This document shows, in pieces, positions 1 through 8,018 of a stretch of 64,000 nt of DNA. The notes below the pieces were generated by a model. That model was not told the DNA's origin. It did no database searches and worked only from the letters and a program-made list of their open reading frames with translations. Numbering within the stretch: the stretch's first letter is position 1; every line of letters begins with the position of its first letter. The DNA is from Oligoflexales bacterium (GTDB lineage: Bacteria; Bdellovibrionota_B; Oligoflexia; Oligoflexales; JALZUQ01), in the NCBI GenBank assembly GCA_023301465.1, contig JALZUQ010000008.1, positions 1-64,000 of the forward strand, written 5' to 3'. A program made the position numbers and the translations under genes.

Positions 1-53
1 AAGGTTTTGAAATTTGCGAGAGGTGATAAGTAACTGTTTTTAAAGAAGAAAAG

Positions 54-130
54 TGGCGCACCCTGAGCGATTCGAACGCCCGACCTACTGGTTCGAAGCC
101 AGTTGCTCTATCCAGCTGAGCTAAGGGTGC
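54..130 (-). tRNA. tRNA-Arg (anticodon UCG)
   Basis: On the minus strand the sequence folds into a full cloverleaf. The acceptor stem is GCACCCT/AGGGTGC, the D arm has GCTC/GAGC, and the anticodon stem ACTGG/CCAGT holds the loop CTTCGAA (anticodon TCG, reading CGA Arg codons). The T arm has loop TTCGAAT. A discriminator G and an encoded CCA tail (54-56) follow. It lies just downstream of the cytochrome oxidase assembly genes on the same strand. I see no clear terminator in the 53 bases at the window edge. Confidence 0.97.
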
Positions 131-186
131 ACATGTTCAATTTGACATATATATCGTGAAATTCAAACAGTTATTCTGTGTTCTGT

Positions 187-717
187 TCAGTTGCAATTAG
201 ACTTAGACGGAAAGAACTGTTCAAGCTGATTTAAAGCACTTACGGAGAATCCACGTTCATGTTGATAAATAACCTTGCCCTCTTCACTTAAGACGACTGC
301 ACGGGCGTTTCTTGGGTTTGTATTACCCAAGAAGTTGATGATTTGATCGGCATCCTTATAGACTGTTAAAACAACTTTCCAGAGTTCTTCTGGAATTCCT
401 GATCGCATGCCCCCATTAATCTTAGATTTGATGATTCTTGGGACCCACCCCTTAATGGTAGGAACTTCAAAAACATTTAAAACAAACCCCTTTTGATCTA
501 AACCGATTAACCACCTATCAATATCAAATTGTGTATCTTGATCGTATCCTATTAAAAGCAATGTTTTTTTGCCGAGAATATCTTTTGGTAGTTCTATTTT
601 CTTTCCTTCTAAGGTCTCACCTTCAACTTCTGGAAAAGACTTTCCTATTACCTTTTTGTTTTGAACGGTAGTTGTACAAGAAACCAAAAAAATCAGGATA
701 AAACAAAAACGATACAT
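187..717 (-). CDS. Lipoprotein with thioredoxin-like fold, no catalytic cysteines
   Basis: 176 residues. The N-terminus is a lipoprotein signal peptide ending in the lipobox LVSC (Cys14), so the protein is probably anchored in a membrane and faces the periplasm. The rest has the look of a peroxiredoxin/AhpC-TSA type domain (an early GKSFPEVEGETLEGK segment and a late strand AVVLSEEGKVIYQHERG) but no CxxC pair. Such Cys-less proteins are sometimes related to ATP10-like or assembly factors; I cannot confirm this. The SD AAGGTG lies 5 bases before the ATG. It is the last protein gene of the oxidase assembly cluster, 22 bases after the DUF420 gene, which suggests a role in respiratory-complex biogenesis (inference). 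Confidence 0.6.
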   Translation of the reverse strand: MYRFCFILIFLVSCTTTVQNKKVIGKSFPEVEGETLEGKKIELPKDILGKKTLLLIGYDQDTQFDIDRWLIGLDQKGFVLNVFEVPTIKGWVPRIIKSKINGGMRSGIPEELWKVVLTVYKDADQIINFLGNTNPRNARAVVLSEEGKVIYQHERGFSVSALNQLEQFFPSKSNCN

Positions 718-739
718 CGTGACACCTTAAGAAAAAAAA

Positions 740-1147
740 TCATGAAGTATGAACCATGAAATAAATAATAATTCCTGTCACAGAGACATAGAGCCATATA
801 GGGAAAGTAATCTTTGCGATTTTCTTATGGAGCTCGAACTTTTCTCTCCATGCACGAAGCAACGTAATAGTAACAAGGTAAGGTACAGTAAACGCTAAAA
901 TAATATGACTTATTAAAATGATACGGTACGCTATAACCCACTCTCCTACATAAGGTACAGACTCATGGGTATAATGATAAATTAAATAACATATCAAAAA
1001 GCAAGCTGAAGAGGCCACAGCTCCGAGCATCAATGCACGGTGAATTTTTTTCTTTTTGTTTTTTATAGCTATAATAGCAGAAACCATGAAGACAACGGAA
1101 ATCCCATTAAAAATGGCTTCTAGTAAAGGTAAACTGACTTCGCTCAC
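740..1147 (-). CDS. DUF420 membrane protein (CtaM/YozB-like oxidase maturation factor)
   Basis: 135 residues with four hydrophobic segments (about 8-28, 39-59, 72-96 and 112-131) and conserved His residues between them (near 58, 60 and 80). This is the pattern of the DUF420 family. In Firmicutes DUF420 proteins (CtaM/YozB) are needed for maturation of heme-copper oxidases. The start is GTG at 1147, overlapping the stop of the SCO-like gene as GTGA, so the two are probably translationally coupled. Its place at the end of an aa3 oxidase operon supports a role in oxidase assembly. Confidence 0.85.
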   Translation of the reverse strand: MSEVSLPLLEAIFNGISVVFMVSAIIAIKNKKKKIHRALMLGAVASSACFLICYLIYHYTHESVPYVGEWVIAYRIILISHIILAFTVPYLVTITLLRAWREKFELHKKIAKITFPIWLYVSVTGIIIYFMVHTS

Positions 1148-2217
1148 TTTTTTGAAATCTTATGCACTGAAAGCAAACTCGTAATTTTTGTGACTAAGTT
1201 TCTCATTTGTCTTTGGTTATCAGCGTCGTAATAGCCAAGTAAATGCATTCCATTCATAAGAACAAACTTCTGGGTATGAAAGACAGGGTTATCAGGACTT
1301 CCGATCCCGAAACCTTCTTGCATGATCTTACGTGTGTTTTTTGGATCTGTTCTTACGAGGCTCCAATTTTTGATATGATCAATTTTAAGTTCACTTTGAT
1401 ACTCTTTTAGCTTCTTAGAAGTATCCGTTACAGGATCAACTGTGACAGATACAAAATGTAAGTAAGGATTTTGTTTGAAGTGCCTTGTTATTTTTTGCAT
1501 CTTTTTCATTAACATTGGGCATTCCATCTGACAGCTTGTAAAAATGAAATTTGCAATCCATATTTTGTCAGTCAACGATCCAGCAAAAGAAAATTCTTTT
1601 GAATGTTGATCAATGAATTTTGCATTTTTGATGGCATTACTTTGCTCATGCTTTTTTAGAGCAGGTGAGTTGACTAAAGTAAGGGTCGCTTGATGCAGTT
1701 TTTTATATCTTTCTTCATGTAAGGTACCTCGAAACCATCTCCGAATTTTACCGTTTTTATCTACCAAAATCGTTTGAGGGATACCTTCGATACCAAGCAT
1801 TGAAGCTAATGTTTTTGATCCTTGATCTAGTAACAAAGGATAAGGAGCATTATAATAAGCTCCATTTTTTTCGAATATTTCTTGTTTTGTAGACTCCGGA
1901 GAGTTTTCAAAAGAAGCAATGCCTACAACGTCGACTTTGCCTTTAAAATCATTTGCTAGTTTTTTAATCCACGCTGTTTCTTTCTTGCAGTTACTGCACC
2001 AAGTCGCAAAAAAGTTAAATATTCTTGGTTTAGTGGATTTGCCTAATTGAACAGTCTGCGGGCTCACCATATCTGTAAACTTCATTTCTGAAATCTCTTT
2101 AGGAAACTCAGTCATCTTAAATGATAGACTATTATTAGATTGGTATTTTTGGATGCCAATATAAGCAACTACTATCAGTGCCAAAGGCAGAAGGTTTTTT
2201 ATCCACTTACGATTCAT
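1144..2217 (-). CDS. Fused thioredoxin (TlpA/ResA-like) and SCO1/SenC copper chaperone
   Basis: About 357 residues. An N-terminal membrane anchor (residues 4-24) is followed by a TlpA/ResA-type thioredoxin domain with WCSNC (Cys74, Cys77) and the cis-proline segment GIPQT (near 147). A second thioredoxin-fold domain of SCO1/SenC type has the copper motif CxxxC (Cys229, Cys233) and the distal ligand in FHTQK (His314). SCO proteins deliver copper to the CuA site of subunit II, and TlpA-type proteins keep the CuA or SCO thiols reduced. Here both jobs sit in one chain. The ATG at 2217 was chosen because GAGGA lies 5 bases upstream; a longer reading frame to 2268 has no such signal. It overlaps the upstream small gene by 11 bases. 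Confidence 0.9.
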   Translation of the reverse strand: MNRKWIKNLLPLALIVVAYIGIQKYQSNNSLSFKMTEFPKEISEMKFTDMVSPQTVQLGKSTKPRIFNFFATWCSNCKKETAWIKKLANDFKGKVDVVGIASFENSPESTKQEIFEKNGAYYNAPYPLLLDQGSKTLASMLGIEGIPQTILVDKNGKIRRWFRGTLHEERYKKLHQATLTLVNSPALKKHEQSNAIKNAKFIDQHSKEFSFAGSLTDKIWIANFIFTSCQMECPMLMKKMQKITRHFKQNPYLHFVSVTVDPVTDTSKKLKEYQSELKIDHIKNWSLVRTDPKNTRKIMQEGFGIGSPDNPVFHTQKFVLMNGMHLLGYYDADNQRQMRNLVTKITSLLSVHKISKK

Positions 2218-2419
2218 AATCATCCTCATTTGAATTAAATTTTTTTCGCACCCACCAAACCAATCCACCGATCATCATCAGAGGTACTAATGTCAAGATG
2301 CCTGCCGTAAACAAATATGCTCCTTGCGTTCCATCGTCGGCAAAGCCACAAGCAGCACAAGCAAATACACTATGAGAAGCACTCATCCATAAAAAGGAAA
2401 GAATAATATTTATGTACAT
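2207..2419 (-). CDS. Small membrane protein with CAACG motif, oxidase cluster
   Basis: 70 residues. A signal peptide or first membrane segment (1-20) is followed directly by the cysteine motif CAACG (Cys21, Cys24), a short polar stretch and a second membrane segment (about 34-57) ending in WWVRKK. The SD GAGGA sits 4 bases before the ATG. It lies between the second subunit III gene and the SCO-thioredoxin fusion, so a role in copper or thiol handling for the oxidase is a reasonable inference. I recognise the arrangement from delta-proteobacterial oxidase loci but know no named family. Confidence 0.75.
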   Translation of the reverse strand: MYINIILSFLWMSASHSVFACAACGFADDGTQGAYLFTAGILTLVPLMMIGGLVWWVRKKFNSNEDDYES

Positions 2420-2432
2420 AGCTTCCTCTTTA

Positions 2433-2999
2433 CTAAAAATAGACTAGGCCAAACAATACAGGCCAGATCCCAACCACTAAAAACCAAAAAATCATTAATG
2501 CATGGATGGTGCCACGCTGAGTTTTTTCAAATACATTTGCAAAGTATAGTAGTGCTACCGCTCCCATTAAAGCATGTAGTCCATGAGATCCGATTAATAA
2601 GTAAAAACACGCACCAAAAATACTAGAGTGCATGGTCATGCCGTATTGGATAAGTTGAATCCATTCGTAACCTTGAATCCCAACAAATATTAAACCAAAA
2701 ACGGCTGCTTTAGTTAGTTGAGACTTGGTTTCTTCTAAGTTTTTTTTGACATGGTAACTACCTGCATTCCACAAGAAGTACCCACTCAAAAATAGTAAAA
2801 AGGTATTAAAGAGTGTTGTGTATATTGGAAGTGTGATGCCATCCGGAATGGACCACTCTGGCGTGCCTGCTTTGATAACTAAAAATGCACTAATGAGTGC
2901 TAAAAAAAACATAACTTCTGTAAAAACAAAAATCCCCATACCTATTACAGGGCTCGATATCTTTGATGGTTTGACAGCGGATTGAGCTTGTTGGTTCAT
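2433..2999 (-). CDS. Cytochrome c oxidase subunit III-like protein (second copy)
   Basis: 188 residues with five hydrophobic helices. Family features of heme-copper oxidase subunit III are present: an early Glu in FTEVMFF, the segment GYEWIQL, and the helix YLLIGSHGLHALMG. The start was set at ATG 2999 because GGAGGA lies 4 bases upstream; a frame open to 3020 lacks an SD. It is separated from the rest of the oxidase operon by about 660 bases and is a paralogue of the subunit III gene at 4023-4601. It may replace that subunit under some conditions or belong to a second complex. Confidence 0.85.
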   Translation of the reverse strand: MNQQAQSAVKPSKISSPVIGMGIFVFTEVMFFLALISAFLVIKAGTPEWSIPDGITLPIYTTLFNTFLLFLSGYFLWNAGSYHVKKNLEETKSQLTKAAVFGLIFVGIQGYEWIQLIQYGMTMHSSIFGACFYLLIGSHGLHALMGAVALLYFANVFEKTQRGTIHALMIFWFLVVGIWPVLFGLVYF

Positions 3000-3069
3000 A
3001 AGATCCTCCAATATATTCATACCATGATTTTGAATCTTGTGGAATTCAATTTAGTCATGAAACAGGTTC

Positions 3070-3650
3070 TTACAAAGCTCTTAAAGCAATGAATTTACTA
3101 GTTTTATATTCAATGATCACTTTTGAACTTTTTATATCTAAGGATTGAATGATGTCTTTTCTTAACTTTACTATATAGCTTGAAAGATCTTTTAGTTTCT
3201 GATTCTAAAAATACCTAATCCTAATTTGTGAGCTATTCATGATGTCATGATGTCATGATCTAATGCCACGATACGAAAACCACACTTTAGCCTGCGAAGG
3301 ATAATAGGATCATTAAAAATGTGATCAAGCTAGTCTACTTCATCGAACCCCTTAGTTAACTCAACTATTTTATTGAGCGTTGCAGTCTAAATGCCTTTTC
3401 AACAGCATTCTTGTTCAACCATCGATATATTTATCATAAACTTCGATGGACCACATGCAGCTCCATAAGGAGGCCCATCAAACGGACTCCAATAAAGTCA
3501 CCAATATTTATTGCTTGCTTTTGAACAACAAAATCTTTTTCATTGAGTCTTGAGTATTCCCGTTGAGGAATAAAACATTGTAGGATTCGAGATTACGTTT
3601 GACTAAATTATCAAAGACTTCTTTACGAAGTCTTCAACAACTTTAATTTA
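3070..3650 (-). pseudogene. Decayed reading frame of unknown product
   Basis: This roughly 640-base interval (3000-3660) has no intact gene. On the minus strand it reads as protein-like fragments that hop between frames. One near 3440 contains FDGPPYGAACGPSK, one near 3330 contains LTKGFDEVD followed by a stop, and a 43-codon stretch ends at a TAA at 3070-3072 with the segment SSKVIIEYKTSKFIALRAL. Together they suggest one gene of roughly 190 codons broken by several frameshifts and stops. I cannot assign a family. Two direct copies of GATGTCAT lie at 3241-3256. The alternative is plain non-coding DNA. Confidence 0.35.
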
Positions 3651-3660
3651 AATATTAGGG

Positions 3661-4011
3661 TTAATGGGGCTCATCGTCATGATGATCGTCAGCAGGAATA
3701 GTCTTGTCTAACCTAAGACGCTCCCAGCCACTACCTTTTGAGCTCATGATATCTACCATGGTACCTGCAACAAAAACCAATAAAAGAGCGACCATGCCTA
3801 GAAGCATATAAGTAATGATTCTTTTTTCTGACTTGAGGTGCATAAAGTAAGCCCCAACAATGTAAGCTTTCACAAAAGCAATACCAAATGCTGTGACCAT
3901 TGTTACCCAACGAATTCCAAATTCAGGACCAATGATACTTATAATTAATAAAACAAGTAATAGAGCCCAAATTTTTACATAGTATATTGGTGAATGACTT
4001 TCACTACTCAT
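3661..4011 (-). CDS. coxD: Cytochrome c oxidase subunit IV (small, prokaryotic type)
   Basis: 116 residues with three membrane helices, the pattern of the prokaryotic cytochrome c oxidase subunit IV family (CtaF/CoxD). The helix with FVKAYIVGAYFMHLKSEKR is typical. The C-terminus is His- and Asp-rich (DDHHDDEPH). ATG at 4011 was preferred over TTG at 4017 because AGGAG lies 8 bases upstream of the ATG but only 2 bases from the TTG. It follows subunit III by 11 bases and closes the core oxidase operon. Confidence 0.9.
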   Translation of the reverse strand: MSSESHSPIYYVKIWALLLVLLIISIIGPEFGIRWVTMVTAFGIAFVKAYIVGAYFMHLKSEKRIITYMLLGMVALLLVFVAGTMVDIMSSKGSGWERLRLDKTIPADDHHDDEPH

Positions 4012-4022
4012 GATCAAAACTC

Positions 4023-4601
4023 CTACTTAGCAATATAAAGAAGTGGAAATAAGAAAATCCAAACAATATCGACAAAGTGCCAATAAAGCCCGATTAACTC
4101 AACCCGATTAAAATACTTACCTTTGAGAACATCAAAGCTGATCCAGGCCATTACTGCCAGACCACCAATAACGTGAAGACCGTGAAGACCAGCCGCCGTA
4201 TAATAAAAAGACCAGAACAAGCTTTTACCCATGGTATAACCATGCATGATTTCAATAGTCCACTCGTAACTTTTAATGGCTAAAAAAGTTAAACCACCGC
4301 CAATAGTCAGCCAAATATAGGTAAATGTTTTGATTCGATTTTTTTGTTCAGCTGCTTGGTGAGCAAGCACGATAAACAATGAAGAAGTTAAAAGGACAAA
4401 AGTGTTCAAAGCACCGCAAACAACGTTTGTGTGTGCTGCTTCTGCTGCCCAATGACCATGAAAAATCCTGTGCATAATGTAGCACATTAGCAAACCACCA
4501 AAGATCACAATCTCTGATCCTATGATCCACCACAATGCGAGCTTGCCCGTATCCATACCAGCCGCACTTCTTGTTGTTGCTATCGGTTGTGTTAGTCCCA
4601 C
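4023..4601 (-). CDS. coxC: Cytochrome c oxidase subunit III
   Basis: 192 residues with five transmembrane helices, as in the short bacterial subunit III. Typical segments are IIGSEIVIFGGL, KSYEWTIEI, YYTAAGLHGLHV and the C-terminal WHFVDIVWIFLFPLLY. The gene probably starts at GTG 4601, where GGGAG lies 5 bases upstream and the start is 14 bases after the subunit I stop. A frame extending to TTG 4643 would overlap subunit I and lacks this support. It belongs with CoxB, CoxA and CoxD in one transcription unit. Confidence 0.93.
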   Translation of the reverse strand: MGLTQPIATTRSAAGMDTGKLALWWIIGSEIVIFGGLLMCYIMHRIFHGHWAAEAAHTNVVCGALNTFVLLTSSLFIVLAHQAAEQKNRIKTFTYIWLTIGGGLTFLAIKSYEWTIEIMHGYTMGKSLFWSFYYTAAGLHGLHVIGGLAVMAWISFDVLKGKYFNRVELIGLYWHFVDIVWIFLFPLLYIAK

Positions 4602-4615
4602 TTCTTCTCCCTTTT

Positions 4616-6295
4616 CTAGACTGGTTTTTCGTTTTGAGGCCAATAATCAAGTTCGCGACCTTCAACACTGTATTCATAAGGACCACGGTAACATTCAGGC
4701 AATTCTTCAAAGTTTCCATGAGGAGGAGGCGAAGGAGCCACCCACTCTAAAGTGTTTGCATTCCATGGGTTCCGCTCTGCTTTTGGGCCATAGAAGATAC
4801 TGTAAAACAGGTTAATCACAAATGGAATTTGAAATAAGATCATAATAACAAGTGATACCGTAGCAATGATTCTTAGGGTTTGATATCCATCGCTTGCTAG
4901 CCCTGGGAAGTTTGAAAAATCAAAGATTCTTCGGTGCTGTCCCGCCATTCCCAAATAAAAGAGAGGAATAAAAATAGTGTTAAAAGGAAGAACCGTTCCC
5001 CAAAAGTGAATCTTTCCTAGTTTTTCGTTGTACATACGTCCGAACATTTTTGGAAACCAATAATAGATCCCCGCAAACGTTGCAATGATTGCAATTGGCA
5101 CAAAAGTATAGTGGAAGTGAGCAATTACAAAGTAAGTGTCATGCAAGAAAATATCTGCACCACTAGCACCTAAAAAGATGCCTGTTACACCACCGATGAG
5201 AAACTCCACTAAAAATGCGAGAGCAAAAAGCATTGGCGTTGAAAAAGTAATTGAACCACCATAAAGAGTTGCGATGTAAACAAATAGTGCTTCCGCAACA
5301 GGAATAGAGATAAGAAGTGTTGTGACCGTAAACACGTTAGCCATACGTGGATCAATACCAGCAACAAACTGATGGTGAGCCCAAACAAAGAAGCTCAAAA
5401 CACCCGTTGCAATCGCAGTGTATAAAACTGTTTTATATGCGAAAAGTTTTTTGCGAGCAAAGACACACATGACGTCAGCAACGATACCCATTGCCGGAAG
5501 AAGAACAACGTAGACCTCAGGGTGACCAAAGAACCAGAATAAATGTTGCCATAAAATTGGGTCACCGCCACGGGCTGGATCAAAGAAACCAACATGCAGC
5601 GTTTGGTCAAAAATCATCATAATGGCACCAGCAACCAGTGGACCAACAGAAGCCATAAATAAAACACTAGCAATGACAATAAACCAAAGCACGATTGGAA
5701 TATCCATCATCTTCATGCCCTTGGCTCTTGAGTTCATCAAAGTTGTAATGAAGTTGATACCACCTAAAAGGAAAGCTATTAACTCTAGGGTAACCGCAGT
5801 AATCCAAAGAATTGCTCCCCAAGGAGTCAAACTATATGTAGGGGTTGTTGATAAAGGAGGGTAAGCAGTCCAAGCACCACCGAATGCCCCTTGCGGCACA
5901 AAGAAAGAGGCAATTAAGACGACCACACTCAACAAAAACACTTGGTATGAAGTTCGGTTTAATCTTGGAAAAACCATATCATCACAACCGATCATCAATG
6001 GAATCAAAAAGTTTCCGAATGCCGCAATCAACACAGGCATCGCAAACCAGAAGATCATGATCGTACCATGATTTGTAACAAGTGAGTTATAACTTGCAGA
6101 GTTTACTAACCCATAAAAAGGTATCTCACTACCGGGAAACGCAAGCTGCATACGAAACGCATAAACAAGAAAGCCACCAATAGCCCCCATGAATAAACCA
6201 GTAAATAAGTACTGCAATGCGATGACCTTATGGTCGACTGAAAACACGTACTTTTGCCAAAAGCTTTGTTCGTGGTGATGGGAATCTGCTGACAT
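4616..6295 (-). CDS. coxA: Cytochrome c oxidase subunit I (aa3 type)
   Basis: 559 residues, about twelve helices. It holds the heme and copper ligands of heme-copper oxidase subunit I: His76 and His395 (low-spin heme a), His258 with Tyr262 in GHPEVY, His307-His308 (CuB) and His393 (heme a3). The D-pathway residues are present (Asn95, Asp106, Asn113, Glu260), as in type A1 enzymes. The usual K-pathway residues are not: aligning by His258/Glu260 places Ala273, Val333, Ala336 and Val339 where Ser, Thr, Lys and Ser are expected, with Glu335 beside the lysine site. The SD is AGAGGT 3 bases before the ATG. It acts in the inner membrane, reducing O2 to water. Confidence 0.98.
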   Translation of the reverse strand: MSADSHHHEQSFWQKYVFSVDHKVIALQYLFTGLFMGAIGGFLVYAFRMQLAFPGSEIPFYGLVNSASYNSLVTNHGTIMIFWFAMPVLIAAFGNFLIPLMIGCDDMVFPRLNRTSYQVFLLSVVVLIASFFVPQGAFGGAWTAYPPLSTTPTYSLTPWGAILWITAVTLELIAFLLGGINFITTLMNSRAKGMKMMDIPIVLWFIVIASVLFMASVGPLVAGAIMMIFDQTLHVGFFDPARGGDPILWQHLFWFFGHPEVYVVLLPAMGIVADVMCVFARKKLFAYKTVLYTAIATGVLSFFVWAHHQFVAGIDPRMANVFTVTTLLISIPVAEALFVYIATLYGGSITFSTPMLFALAFLVEFLIGGVTGIFLGASGADIFLHDTYFVIAHFHYTFVPIAIIATFAGIYYWFPKMFGRMYNEKLGKIHFWGTVLPFNTIFIPLFYLGMAGQHRRIFDFSNFPGLASDGYQTLRIIATVSLVIMILFQIPFVINLFYSIFYGPKAERNPWNANTLEWVAPSPPPHGNFEELPECYRGPYEYSVEGRELDYWPQNEKPV

Positions 6296-6344
6296 ATGAC
6301 CTCTTCTTTACTTTCTTGCTGAGAGATTATCTCGTTAAACTAAA

Positions 6345-7046
6345 CTACTGTTCTACTTCTTCTTTAGGCTCTTGGTATAAAGTGTACTTAAGGTTTGGAC
6401 TCTCTAACCATTTTGCATGATCTTCTTTTGAGTTAATATAAAGCTTAGCTGCCATAATTCCATGACCAATCCCGCACATTTCTGCACACTGAATATCAAA
6501 CTCACCTGTCTTGATTGGTTTAAACCAACCAGTAATAACACGCCCGGGAACAGCATCTTGCTTGAGCCTGAAAACTGGCACTGAAAAATCGTGCAACACA
6601 TCTTTAGAGCTCAGCTTATAATGATGAACCTTACCTACTTCGATATGCAGCTCATCAATTGTCACAATATCATCTTCAGTATCTAAGATATTATCTGGTC
6701 CAGGGTGCGTGAATTCCCAAGCCCACTGCTGACCAACAATCTTAATGGTTGTATCTGCTGTTGGTAGCTCTTGCTTTACGTGATACCAAGCTTTAATCGC
6801 AAAAAAGATAATCACAAGGTCACATGCGATCACACCCCAGTGAGCCCAGTGTATAAATTTTGTTTCGGAATGCTTTTCACCAGTAATGTACTCTGCCTTT
6901 GGTTGGCGTTTTTTGCGGTAGCGAAATAAAAAGTAAAAGATAATTCCTTGAGCCAACACAAACCAAAACATAACAAAAGCCCCAACAATGAGGATTAGGT
7001 TATCAATCTGAGCGGCGTAACTCGAAGCTTGTTCGATGATTCCCAC
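6345..7046 (-). CDS. coxB: Cytochrome c oxidase subunit II (CuA)
   Basis: 233 residues. Two membrane helices (about 16-41 and 68-90) are followed by a periplasmic cupredoxin domain. The CuA ligands are complete: His152, Cys187, Glu189, Cys191, His195 and Met198 in CAEMCGIGHGIM. The aromatic patch QQWAWEF (106-112) is where electrons usually enter from cytochrome c. There is no C-terminal heme domain, so a separate cytochrome c must donate electrons; one is encoded upstream at 7209-7865. The start is GTG with AGGAG 5 bases upstream. Confidence 0.97.
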   Translation of the reverse strand: MGIIEQASSYAAQIDNLILIVGAFVMFWFVLAQGIIFYFLFRYRKKRQPKAEYITGEKHSETKFIHWAHWGVIACDLVIIFFAIKAWYHVKQELPTADTTIKIVGQQWAWEFTHPGPDNILDTEDDIVTIDELHIEVGKVHHYKLSSKDVLHDFSVPVFRLKQDAVPGRVITGWFKPIKTGEFDIQCAEMCGIGHGIMAAKLYINSKEDHAKWLESPNLKYTLYQEPKEEVEQ

Positions 7047-7058
7047 AAGTACTCCTTT

Positions 7059-7184
7059 TTACGATATGAAGATGAGGTATGCTGCACCAAAAAACAGTCC
7101 AGTACATACCATGACAATATAAAATAGTTTCTGTGACAACTCGTCAGGAAACTTTTCGGGATCAATTGGTTTTTGATCGGACAC
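7059..7184 (-). CDS. 41-residue single-helix protein of the oxidase operon
   Basis: A short reading frame of 41 codons lies between the cytochrome c gene and subunit II on the same strand. It starts at GTG 7184 with GAGGT 5 bases upstream and stops at 7059-7061, 12 bases before the subunit II start. The product has a polar, proline- and acid-rich N-terminus (SDQKPIDPEKFPDELSQK) and one hydrophobic helix (about 20-40). Small single-helix subunits or assembly peptides are common in oxidase complexes, and this could be one. I know no named family for it. Confidence 0.65.
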   Translation of the reverse strand: MSDQKPIDPEKFPDELSQKLFYIVMVCTGLFFGAAYLIFIS

Positions 7185-7208
7185 TTCGAACCTCACACTC
7201 TTTTATGA

Positions 7209-7865
7209 TTAACGAATAGAAAAAATATAATTAACAACATCTTTCATGGCTTGTTCCGTCTTGAGGGTTTGAGCCATTCCAACCATCGAAGCACCTGTTG
7301 GATCTAACACTGGATCAAACCCACGAATACCTCGTTGAAAATTTTTGAGCTGTGAAATCAAATACCAGTCGTTCATCATTCCTAGAGGTGGAGCATTTAA
7401 TACTTGATTACCTTCTGCGTTTGCACCGTGACATGCTTTGCAGACTGCGTAAGCTAACTCACCTTTGGCGATATTTCCTTTGACGGTAGAAACCGGTTTT
7501 GTAGGTTTAAGTTTTGAGACGTATTCAGCTACACCAGCAATGTCTTTTGCATTGAGAGTTCTAGACATAGGACGCATACGGACACCATTGATATCCTGAG
7601 GGTGTTTGCCTCTTGCTCCATTACGAAATTTTTTGAGTTGAGCAACAACGTACCATGCCGGTAGACCAGCAATGGCAGGAGTCTTGATATCGTAGCGGCC
7701 TTCACCGTTTAATCCATGACACTTTTTGCATAACTGATATTGAGCTTTTATTCGTGATCCAGCAAAAGTTGTTTGAGGAAAACAAAATCCAACAACGCTT
7801 AACCATAAAAGGTAAAAAGGTACTCTCAACCGAACTCTCCAATCCATGCTCATATGTAGACGCAT
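7209..7865 (-). CDS. Periplasmic diheme cytochrome c (c4-like)
   Basis: About 218 residues: signal peptide (cleavage near FAG, residue 36) and two class I cytochrome c domains, each with a CxxCH heme site (CKKCH at 46-50, CKACH at 142-146). Each is followed by a Met ligand region (MRPMSRTL and MVGMAQTL). The two similar halves fit the cytochrome c4 family. As first gene of the oxidase operon it is the likely electron donor to CoxB. ATG 7865 was chosen as the first start giving a normal signal peptide; AAGGG lies 10 bases upstream. ATG 7853 or 7847 are possible alternatives. Confidence 0.88.
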   Translation of the reverse strand: MRLHMSMDWRVRLRVPFYLLWLSVVGFCFPQTTFAGSRIKAQYQLCKKCHGLNGEGRYDIKTPAIAGLPAWYVVAQLKKFRNGARGKHPQDINGVRMRPMSRTLNAKDIAGVAEYVSKLKPTKPVSTVKGNIAKGELAYAVCKACHGANAEGNQVLNAPPLGMMNDWYLISQLKNFQRGIRGFDPVLDPTGASMVGMAQTLKTEQAMKDVVNYIFSIR

Positions 7866-8018
7866 ATTACAACAACCCTTTAAATAAACAACCAAAAATC
7901 TATTGTATAACCCGCAGAGTGCATCTATTGTACTCCAGCTACATGGGAACACAAAGTTATTTCACCCATGTTTTGAATATTTTGATTGCATATGATTCAA
8001 ATCAAAAAGGAACATAAA

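Noticed and set aside
3236-3262. Short direct repeats (GATGTCAT twice) as a possible repeat array
   Set aside because: Only two full copies of 8 bases without spacers; not a CRISPR array or a known repeat family.
3000-3660. Insertion sequence within the oxidase operon
   Set aside because: No terminal inverted repeats, target duplications or recognisable transposase motifs; only unassigned broken coding sequence.
4522-4815. Plus-strand open frames opposite coxA and coxC
   Set aside because: They are mirror frames of strongly conserved oxidase genes and show no protein-like motif or ribosome binding site.
7981-8006. TTTGATT/AATCAAA inverted repeat as an FNR/CRP site
   Set aside because: The spacing (12 bases) does not match FNR or CRP sites; it may still be an operator but nothing supports a named regulator.
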